From: Planctomycetota bacterium
Lineage (GTDB): Bacteria > Planctomycetota > Planctomycetia > Pirellulales > Pirellulaceae
NCBI GenBank assembly: GCA_018970165.1
Contig: JAGWWZ010000021.1
Span: 1 to 41,043 of the forward strand
DNA: 41,043 nt
Reading direction: 5' to 3'
Both the position numbers and the translations under genes were made by a program. Shown in pieces: positions 9,519 to 16,013 of this stretch. How positions within the stretch are numbered: position 1 is the first letter of the stretch; every line of letters begins with the position of its first letter. Under the pieces are notes generated by a model. That model was given only the letters and a program-made list of their open reading frames with translations. It did no database searches and had not been told where the DNA came from.

Positions 9519-9640
9519 ATCACAACCCGAAACGTAAGTGAGGGATAGACTTGCGTCGCTTGCGACGTTTTCCCTCGTGCGTCCCTCGTGCGTCCCTCGC
9601 TCACGCGTCGGGTTGTGATAGAACCGCAATGCGCAACTTC
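9519..9640. repeat. Nested palindromic repeat element, copy 1
   Basis: The core at 9519-9619 starts with ATCACAACCCGA and ends with its exact reverse complement. The next bases inward are also complementary (16 of the 20 bases running from CCCGA to AGGGA), and a short inner hairpin CGTCGC-TT-GCGACG lies near the middle. An 11-bp unit, TCCCTCGTGCG, is present twice in tandem. The flank AGAACCGCAATGCGCAACTTC (9620-9640) is shared with copy 2 at 14280-14390. The element sits between convergent genes and resembles REP/MITE-type dispersed repeats. No transposase is nearby. Confidence 0.85.
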
Positions 9641-9644
9641 GGAG

Positions 9645-10232
9645 CTAATTCTTCAGGCCATCGATCATTGCCATGAAGGCTTTCTTTTCTTCGGCGACAA
9701 CGGTCTTGGGACCGGTCATCTTGATGAAGACCGTTGAGCCGTCTTGAAGTTCGAGGATGGCGCCGAGCATGGCATAGTTTTCAAGTTTCTTAACGGGTCC
9801 ACCGGGAGCAAAAGGCCCGCCCATCGATTCCTTAAAGGTCCCTTCCAGTTCGACGATATGGGCGGTGGTCTTGTCGATTTCCTTCTTCACGACATCGGCA
9901 TCGGACTCGGTGAGTCCTTCGAACTGGCCGATCCAGCGTTTGATGTTGGCTTCGATGCCGCCGGATGCGGACATGATGGTGATTCGAGAGGTTTCCTTGG
10001 CGTCGAGGGGAGCTTGGAACTCGTACTGGACGATATTAGATTTGGGCTTCATGGTCTTCCAACTGACCGGTTTGGTCACCACGATTCGGCCTTCGGCGAG
10101 CTTCAATTCTTCGCCTTGTTTGGCTGCTGGGGCTGGGTTGGCGGCGGCTTCTTGACCGTACATCGGGCTCGCACCGGCGCCTACGAGACTGCAGGCGGCC
10201 GCAATCGACCAAACACAAACAAATCGACGCAT
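9645..10232 (-). CDS. Small secreted protein of unknown function
   Basis: A 195-residue exported protein. ATG 10232 is chosen over the in-frame start at 10286 because AAGGGAG (10241-10247, this strand) lies 8 bases upstream and a signal peptide follows (MRRFVCVWSIAAACSLVGAG, cleavage probably near MYGQEAAA). The mature part is about 170 residues, begins with an Ala/Pro-rich linker and contains VTKPVSWKTMKPKSNI and SGGIEANIKRWIGQFEG. This resembles a small planctomycete family of secreted proteins, and I cannot assign an activity. It is convergent with the CAP-like gene and divergent from nadC. Confidence 0.7.
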   Translation of the reverse strand: MRRFVCVWSIAAACSLVGAGASPMYGQEAAANPAPAAKQGEELKLAEGRIVVTKPVSWKTMKPKSNIVQYEFQAPLDAKETSRITIMSASGGIEANIKRWIGQFEGLTESDADVVKKEIDKTTAHIVELEGTFKESMGGPFAPGGPVKKLENYAMLGAILELQDGSTVFIKMTGPKTVVAEEKKAFMAMIDGLKN

Positions 10233-10334
10233 TGGTATTTCTCCCTTAGATTGATAACTTGGCGGGAACAATCCGTTCCGGTTCAATAATCCATCGCTAC
10301 ACTATACGCCACCCGTCCAGACTCACAACCGGCT

Positions 10335-11261
10335 ATGAAACAAGACTACCTACCTCAGACGATTGATCCCCACCTTCTCGACGATCTTTCGCACTTGGTG
10401 CGGTTGGCGATGCGGGAGGATCTCGACCGGAGCATGGACATCACCACGATGGCGATCGTCCCAGCAGGTTTGCGGGGTTCGGCCTCGTTGATCGCCCGCA
10501 AAACTGGGATGATCGCGGGCATCGATTTGGTTGAAGCGATGCTGCAGGAGATGGACAGTTCGATTGAATGGACTCAATTGGTCGGTGACGGCCAAGAGGT
10601 GCAGGCGGGTCAAAACCTTGCAAATTTGATCGGCGATGCCAGGGAACTCCTCACCTGTGAGCGAACAATCTTGAACTTCGTTTGCCGTCTCAGCGGGATT
10701 GCTACGTTGACTCGTCATTATGTCGACGCGGTCCTGGGGACCAAGGCTCGAGTTTACGACACGCGAAAGACAGCCCCTGGTTGGCGGCGACTGGACAAGT
10801 ATGCGGTACGCTGTGGTGGCGGGCACAATCATCGACGCGGTTTGTACGATGGGATCTTGATCAAGGATAACCATCTCGCATGTCGGGCGATCGTCGAAGG
10901 GAAACTGCTTGATCCGGGAACCGCGGTTCAATTGGCTCGGGACTTCGTCAGTTCTGGCGGCTTGCGTTTTGATCATCCACCCATGATCGAGATCGAGATC
11001 GATCGACTCGAGCAGTTACAATCCGCGCTCGCGGCGGCTCCCAATATCGTACTGCTCGATAACATGAGCAACGAGCAACTAACCGAGTGTGTGTCTATCC
11101 GCAATCGTGTGGCTCCCGATGTGGAATTGGAAGCATCCGGCGGTGTCAACCTGAAGACCATTGCGGGCATCGCAGCCACTGGGGTCGATCGTATCAGTGT
11201 CGGTGCACTGACTCACTCGGCGCCTGTACTGGATATCGCGCTCGACTGGAGTCTCCTCTGA
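10335..11261 (+). CDS. nadC: Nicotinate-nucleotide pyrophosphorylase (quinolinate phosphoribosyltransferase)
   Basis: This enzyme converts quinolinate and PRPP to nicotinate mononucleotide, CO2 and pyrophosphate in de novo NAD synthesis in the cytoplasm. At 308 residues it has the usual family length. Visible motifs are CERTILNF (108-115), YDTRKTAPGWR (141-151) with the active-site Arg/Lys pair, LDKYAV, and the phosphate-binding GGGHNHR (161-167), then LIKDNH. The C-terminal barrel segments LLDNMS and EASGGVN are also present. The start ATG gives full length. It begins a plus-strand cluster with PPK2, moaE and selO, 52 bases before PPK2. nadA and nadB are not in the window. Confidence 0.96.
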   Translation: MKQDYLPQTIDPHLLDDLSHLVRLAMREDLDRSMDITTMAIVPAGLRGSASLIARKTGMIAGIDLVEAMLQEMDSSIEWTQLVGDGQEVQAGQNLANLIGDARELLTCERTILNFVCRLSGIATLTRHYVDAVLGTKARVYDTRKTAPGWRRLDKYAVRCGGGHNHRRGLYDGILIKDNHLACRAIVEGKLLDPGTAVQLARDFVSSGGLRFDHPPMIEIEIDRLEQLQSALAAAPNIVLLDNMSNEQLTECVSIRNRVAPDVELEASGGVNLKTIAGIAATGVDRISVGALTHSAPVLDIALDWSLL

Positions 11262-11313
11262 TTGGCTTCACTCTCCTAATTTTTTCAAATCATTTCGTAG
11301 ATTCATTTCGAAC

Positions 11314-12198
11314 ATGCACAACCATCGATTCAACGCTAAGAAGTTTTTTGTCGAACCGGAATCGAAGCTGAAACTCGCAAAGATATCCAGCGCCTCAGGG
11401 GATGAGTTGTCGGACAAGAAGCAGGGAGTTGCTGCCTTGGAAGCGGACATCGAATCGCTACAGGAGGCCCAGGAACGGCTCTACGCATCCAACCGCCGCG
11501 CGCTGCTCGTTATCTTGCAAGGGATGGATACTGCAGGCAAGGACGGCATCATTCGGCATGTCCTTCGCGGGGTGAGTCCGATGGGATGCCGCGTTCACAG
11601 TTTTCGCGCTCCCAATACGGAAGAGCTCGAACACCATTTTCTTTGGCGACCGATGCGATTTCTGCCTCCCAAGGGTGTGATGGCGATTTTCAATCGTTCC
11701 TACTACGAGGAAGTGCTCGTGGTTCGAGTTCATCCGAAGTTCCTTGGACCGCAAAATCTGCTTCCCTACAAGAACCTCGACGATCTTTGGCAGCGCCGAT
11801 ATCGCGAGATGCGTTCCTTTGAAAAGACGCTGGTCGACAGCGGGACCAGTGTTCTGAAGTTCTATCTCCATATCTCTCGCAATGAACAACGCAAGCGATT
11901 GCTCGAGCGATTGCAGGATCCGAGCAAGCATTGGAAATTCAATCCCGGAGATCTCGAAGAGCGCAAACTCTGGCCTCAATACATCGAGGCGTTCGAGGAT
12001 GCACTCTCGCATACATCGATCCCCGAGGCTCCCTGGTATGTGATCCCTGCAGACGACAAATGGTACGCTAGGGCCGCCGTCGCGGACATTATCGCCGCAC
12101 ACTTGGAATCCCTCGATCTCGAGTTCCCCGAGGTATCCAAAGAGGTTTCAACCCAGTTTGAAAACTATTCCAAAGCGCTGCGCGATGAGAAAGATTGA
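11314..12198 (+). CDS. Polyphosphate kinase 2 family protein (polyphosphate:nucleotide phosphotransferase)
   Basis: PPK2 enzymes move phosphate between inorganic polyphosphate and nucleoside mono- or diphosphates. The 294-residue protein has Walker A LQGMDTAGKDG (68-78), then GVSPMGCRVHSFRAPN, LWRPMRFLPPKG, and the Walker-B region IFNRSYYEEVLVVRVHP. These are hallmarks of the short one-domain class, most like polyphosphate:AMP/ADP enzymes (class III type); the exact substrate needs assay. The first residues (FNAKKFFVEP) precede the usual fold. Its last 14 bases overlap moaE, which suggests translational coupling. Confidence 0.93.
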   Translation: MHNHRFNAKKFFVEPESKLKLAKISSASGDELSDKKQGVAALEADIESLQEAQERLYASNRRALLVILQGMDTAGKDGIIRHVLRGVSPMGCRVHSFRAPNTEELEHHFLWRPMRFLPPKGVMAIFNRSYYEEVLVVRVHPKFLGPQNLLPYKNLDDLWQRRYREMRSFEKTLVDSGTSVLKFYLHISRNEQRKRLLERLQDPSKHWKFNPGDLEERKLWPQYIEAFEDALSHTSIPEAPWYVIPADDKWYARAAVADIIAAHLESLDLEFPEVSKEVSTQFENYSKALRDEKD

Positions 12199-12598
12199 AC
12201 TCCTGGACGGTCCGATCGCTGTCGAGTCGCTTCTGCAGGAATGTTACGACGAGCACTGTGGTGCGGTCTCAGTGTTTCTCGGCACTGCGAGGCGTTGGAC
12301 CAAAGGGGTCGAGACCGCCTATCTGGAATACGATGCGTACCGAGAAATGGCGATCGCCAAGATGCAGGAACTCGCGGAGGAAGCGTCGAAGCGATGGAGT
12401 CCACATCACATCGTGATCGTGCATCGCCTCGGGCGAGTCGATATCGGGCAGGCGAGTGTTCTGATCGCTGTGGCATGCCCTCATCGAGCCGAAGCGATCG
12501 GTGCGTGCCATTGGTTAATAGAGGAACTCAAGAAACAGGTACCGATCTGGAAAAAGGAATGGTACGCTGTTCAAGCACCCAAATGGATCCACTCATAA
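12185..12598 (+). CDS. moaE: Molybdopterin synthase catalytic subunit
   Basis: MoaE forms molybdopterin synthase with MoaD and inserts sulfur into precursor Z in molybdenum cofactor synthesis. The 137-residue protein matches the family in length. It contains GAVSVFLGTARRW, LEYDAYREMA, HRLGRVDIGQASV, CPHRAEAIGACHWLIEELK and the catalytic-lysine segment PIWKKEWY. ATG 12185 gives the canonical N-terminus; an earlier in-frame ATG at 12158 would lie deeper inside the PPK2 gene. It overlaps PPK2 by 14 bases and selO by 16 bases. No moaD is seen here. Confidence 0.95.
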   Translation: MRKIELLDGPIAVESLLQECYDEHCGAVSVFLGTARRWTKGVETAYLEYDAYREMAIAKMQELAEEASKRWSPHHIVIVHRLGRVDIGQASVLIAVACPHRAEAIGACHWLIEELKKQVPIWKKEWYAVQAPKWIHS

Positions 12599-14181
12599 AG
12601 TTCGATAATCGGTTCGTGCGCGAGCTACCTGGTGACCTTAACGAGGGCCCCAGTTCGCGACAAGTTTTGGGAGCGTGTTATTCGCGTATCTCGCCGATTC
12701 AACCTTCTGAGCCGCGATTGCTAACGGTCGCATCCGAAGTTGCAACGCTTCTCGGCTTCGATCCGGAATTCATGCGGTCGGAATCGTTTGTGCGAGCATT
12801 CTCAGGGCATACGCTCTTGCCTGGCATGGAGCCGTTTGCGATGTGCTACGGCGGTCACCAGTTCGGGCATTGGGCCGGGCAGTTGGGGGACGGCCGCGCG
12901 ATCAATCTCGGTGAAGTGGTCAATGCACAGGGTGAACGCTGGATGCTGCAACTCAAGGGAGCCGGACCGACCCCCTATTCGCGTCATGCCGATGGCTTTG
13001 CCGTACTGCGCTCGAGCGTACGGGAATTCCTTTGCAGCGAAGCGATGCACCACCTCGGGGTGCCGACCACGCGTGCCTTGTCCCTCGTGACGACCGGCGA
13101 TCTGGTCGTTCGAGATATGTTCTACGACGGACGCCCAAGACGTGAACGGGGAGCGATTGTCTGTCGCGTGGCTCCAACGTTCGTTCGCTTCGGCAACTTT
13201 GAAATTTTCGCAGCCCGGCGCGATTTGGAGAATCTTCGGAAGCTGATCGAGTACGTGATACGGACCGATTTTCCACATCTCGGTGAACCGACCCCTGATA
13301 CGATCGGAGCCTGGTTCGAGGAAGTGTGCAAACGAACCGCTGCAATGATCGTTCACTGGATGCGAGTCGGTTTCGTGCATGGAGTGATGAACACCGACAA
13401 CATGTCTATCCTGGGCCAGACCATCGATTACGGTCCCTATGGTTGGTTGGAGGATTACGATCCGAACTGGACCCCCAACACCACCGATGCCGAAGGGCGC
13501 CGCTATTGTTACGGTCAACAACCTCAGATCGCCTATTGGAACCTAGGGCAACTCGCCAATGCGATCTATCCGATCTTACAAAATGAAGAGTTGATCGCGC
13601 GGGGATTGGAGGCGTACGTACATGATCTGCAAACGCAGTGGAATGAAACGATGGGTGCCAAACTGGGATTCGATCATTGGCGCGATGACGACGCGGAGAT
13701 CGTCGATGCGTTATTCGATGTCTTGCGATCCGCAGAGATCGATATGACTTGGTTCTATCGATTGCTTGCAGAGTATCCGATAGAGGGTACGGCAGATGTC
13801 TCGGCCAACGCCTATGCCGAAGACCCGATGCGTCACTTCGAATACGCGTTTTATCGCTGGGAGGAACAGGCAGAAGCCGCGAGGGGAGGTTTCGTAGTAT
13901 GGCTCGAGCGATACCGTCAACGAATTCTTCGCGATGGTTTGCCGGATCCCGTTCGGCGCGAACAGATGCATGGAGTCAATCCGAAGTATGTATTGCGAAA
14001 TTATCTTGCACAGCAAGCGATCGATGCAGCGGATCAAGGAGACTCGAGCGAGATCGAGAAGTTGCTCGAGGTACTGCGTCGTCCCTACGATGAGCAACCT
14101 GAGTATCATCGCTATTCGGAGAAGCGACCTGAATGGGCGCGACATCGGGCGGGTTGCTCGATGCTCTCGTGCAGTTCGTGA
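12583..14181 (+). CDS. selO: SelO-family protein adenylyltransferase (YdiU)
   Basis: SelO is a pseudokinase-fold enzyme that transfers AMP from ATP to protein Ser/Thr/Tyr residues. The 532-residue product carries the family signatures CYGGHQFGHWAGQLGDGRA, LQLKGAGPTPYSRHADG (Lys 125), HGVMNTDNMSILG (Asn 270, Asp 272) and DYGPYGWLEDYDP (Asp 282). The C-terminus ends in Ser-Cys-Ser-Ser, as in bacterial members that lack selenocysteine. ATG 12583 is chosen because it gives the conserved N-terminus; the open frame continues upstream through moaE but is not coding there. It is tightly coupled to moaE by a 16-base overlap. Confidence 0.95.
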   Translation: MDPLIKFDNRFVRELPGDLNEGPSSRQVLGACYSRISPIQPSEPRLLTVASEVATLLGFDPEFMRSESFVRAFSGHTLLPGMEPFAMCYGGHQFGHWAGQLGDGRAINLGEVVNAQGERWMLQLKGAGPTPYSRHADGFAVLRSSVREFLCSEAMHHLGVPTTRALSLVTTGDLVVRDMFYDGRPRRERGAIVCRVAPTFVRFGNFEIFAARRDLENLRKLIEYVIRTDFPHLGEPTPDTIGAWFEEVCKRTAAMIVHWMRVGFVHGVMNTDNMSILGQTIDYGPYGWLEDYDPNWTPNTTDAEGRRYCYGQQPQIAYWNLGQLANAIYPILQNEELIARGLEAYVHDLQTQWNETMGAKLGFDHWRDDDAEIVDALFDVLRSAEIDMTWFYRLLAEYPIEGTADVSANAYAEDPMRHFEYAFYRWEEQAEAARGGFVVWLERYRQRILRDGLPDPVRREQMHGVNPKYVLRNYLAQQAIDAADQGDSSEIEKLLEVLRRPYDEQPEYHRYSEKRPEWARHRAGCSMLSCSS

Positions 14182-14279
14182 GCGAGAGCGATTCAGCCTG
14201 CGGTTATTTGAAGTTGTGAGATTGTCGAAGCGGAGCGTCGTCCAGTGCGATTGATAGCAGCTAATGTTTTCCAGGGATG

Positions 14280-14390
14280 ATCATAACCCGACGCGTGAGC
14301 GAGGGACGCACGAGGGAAAACGTCGCGAGCGACGCAAGTCTATCCCTCACTTACGTTTCGGATTGTGATAGAACCAGAATACGCAACTTC
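14280..14390. repeat. Nested palindromic repeat element, copy 2 (core inverted)
   Basis: The core at 14280-14369 is the reverse complement of copy 1, with three substitutions and only one copy of the 11-bp unit, so it is 90 bases instead of 101. The right flank AGAACCAGAATACGCAACTTC (14370-14390) matches the right flank of copy 1 in the same orientation at 18 of 21 positions. So the core is flipped relative to the flank. This copy too lies between convergent genes, selO and DUF1501. Confidence 0.85.
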
Positions 14391-14440
14391 AAAGTCGCCA
14401 AACGGTGGATGATCCGATGGTAGCGATCCCCAGTTGAACT

Positions 14441-14468
14441 CACACCCATCGCGGAGCCTCTGGGTGTG
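14441..14468. terminator. Hairpin downstream of the DUF1501 gene
   Basis: CACACCCA (14441-14448) pairs perfectly with TGGGTGTG (14461-14468) around a 12-base loop. It begins 19 bases past the DUF1501 stop on the minus strand. There is no clear T-tract, so it may be an mRNA 3'-end or REP-type hairpin rather than a classic intrinsic terminator. Confidence 0.5.
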
Positions 14469-14486
14469 CCACCCAATCCACTCGCT

Positions 14487-16007
14487 TTATGCGATAATCT
14501 CTTGGATGGGTTGGGCATCGATGACACCGGTCAATTTTTCATCGAGGCCGCCGTGGAAATAGGTGAGGCGTTTGTGATCCAGTCCCATCAAGCGGAGGAT
14601 GGTCGCGTGCAGGTCTCGCAGGTGCCGCGGGTTCTCGACAGCCGCTTCGCCGATCTCGTCGGTTGCTCCGTAACTGGTTCCTCCTTTTACCCCTGCACCA
14701 GCTAGCCAATAGGTAAAGCCTTTCGGGTTGTGGTCCCGTCCCCCGGGCTTCCCACCGGTATTGAAGGTTTCCGAGACCGGCATCCGCCCGAACTCGCCAC
14801 CCCACACGACCAACGTCGATTCGAGCAATCCGCGTTCTTCGAGATCCTGTAGCAAGGCTGCGATCGGGCGATCGACTTCGGGGCAGTGGAGTTGCAGATT
14901 CTCTTCGATGCCATGATGGCCGTCCCAGGTGTTCTGGCCTCCGGCATTGCCCCCTCCCGAATAGATCTGGATGAAACGCACACCTCGTTCGACCATGCGA
15001 CGAGCGATCAAGCATTGGCGACCAAACGTGCTAGGACCCAACGCCAGAGGATGCCAATCGGGTTTCGCTTCGTGGACGCCATAGCGATCGAGCGTTTGCT
15101 CGGTTTCCTGGCTCAGGTCGAGCGCTTCCGGCGCAGCCATTTGTAATTGAAACGCCAACTCGTAACTGGCGATCCGAGCATCGAGTTCGGAGGCGACGTC
15201 CTGCCGTTCATGACGATGACTGTTGTTGAGCTTTTGAATGAGATCGATCTCGCGGCGTTGCTTCTCTCGCGTGAAGTTAGGAGGAGGCTGCAGATTGAGG
15301 ATCGGCTCGCTCGAAGTGCGGATAAGGGTTCCTTGATACGCTGCGGGCATGTAGCCGCTCGACCAATTTGGGGATCCGCTCGTCGGACCACCGCGAGGAT
15401 CGAGCATCACGACATAGCCGGGAAGGTTCTGATTGATGGAACCCAGTCCATAGGTGATCCATGAACCGAGCGAGGGATGCCCTTGCAGAATGCGACCGCT
15501 GTTGATTTGAAGCAGCGCGCTCCCGTGCGCAAAGGAATCGCTCGTCAACGATTTGATCATCGCGAGCTTGTCCATATGCTTGGCGATGTTCGGAAAAGCG
15601 TCCGAGCACCAAAGCCCCGATTGGCCATGCTGGGCAAATGAGCGACGGCTGGCTTGCAAGACGGCCTTGGTCTTGGTGCCGCGGCGAAATTCGTTTTCGA
15701 TCGTTTGGCCATCGCGAGATTGAAGCTCGGGCTTGTAATCGAATAAATCGACTTGAGACGGCCCGCCGAACATGAACAGGAAGATCACCGATTTCGCCTT
15801 GGTTTCGAGCATCGGAGGCTTGGGAGCCATCGGCTGAGATAGAGGGTCCGAGGCTGCGGCTCCAGTGCGTCCGTGTTCGCCTGCGAACATCGAAAGAATC
15901 GCGAGGGACCCGAATCCCGCACCGGAAGCGGCGATGAACTGCCGTCGCGATGGATGCGGTTGCTGGAGAGCGAGATGATCGGCGGCAATATGATCTTGGG
16001 GGCGCAT
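14487..16007 (-). CDS. DUF1501 domain-containing protein, Tat-exported
   Basis: A 506-residue member of the DUF1501 family, related in fold to sulfatases/alkaline phosphatases and very abundant in planctomycetes. A twin-arginine signal is visible (SRRQFIAASGAGFGSLAI, residues 20-37). Typical segments follow: SVIFLFMFGGPSQVDLFDYKPEL near the start of the mature part (read as VIFLFMFGGPSQVDLFD), FIQIYSGGG, WDGHHGIEEN, LVVWGGEFGRMP and GRDHNPKGFTYWLAG. It follows the cytochrome/DUF1549/DUF1553 gene by 6 bases, the standard planctomycete pairing, so the two products probably act together in the periplasm. The substrate is unknown. Confidence 0.96.
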   Translation of the reverse strand: MRPQDHIAADHLALQQPHPSRRQFIAASGAGFGSLAILSMFAGEHGRTGAAASDPLSQPMAPKPPMLETKAKSVIFLFMFGGPSQVDLFDYKPELQSRDGQTIENEFRRGTKTKAVLQASRRSFAQHGQSGLWCSDAFPNIAKHMDKLAMIKSLTSDSFAHGSALLQINSGRILQGHPSLGSWITYGLGSINQNLPGYVVMLDPRGGPTSGSPNWSSGYMPAAYQGTLIRTSSEPILNLQPPPNFTREKQRREIDLIQKLNNSHRHERQDVASELDARIASYELAFQLQMAAPEALDLSQETEQTLDRYGVHEAKPDWHPLALGPSTFGRQCLIARRMVERGVRFIQIYSGGGNAGGQNTWDGHHGIEENLQLHCPEVDRPIAALLQDLEERGLLESTLVVWGGEFGRMPVSETFNTGGKPGGRDHNPKGFTYWLAGAGVKGGTSYGATDEIGEAAVENPRHLRDLHATILRLMGLDHKRLTYFHGGLDEKLTGVIDAQPIQEIIA

Positions 16008-16013
16008 AGATGA

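Larger units (their letters stand above)
14182..14486. other. 305-base convergent intergenic region
   Basis: The region holds palindromic repeat copy 2 and a hairpin near the DUF1501 stop codon (both listed separately). About 100 bases directly after selO show no gene or other recognisable signal. Confidence 0.7.

Noticed and set aside
12241-12582. Long N-terminal extension of selO inside moaE
   Set aside because: The open frame upstream of ATG 12583 is the shadow of moaE; the conserved SelO start and known lengths favour 12583.
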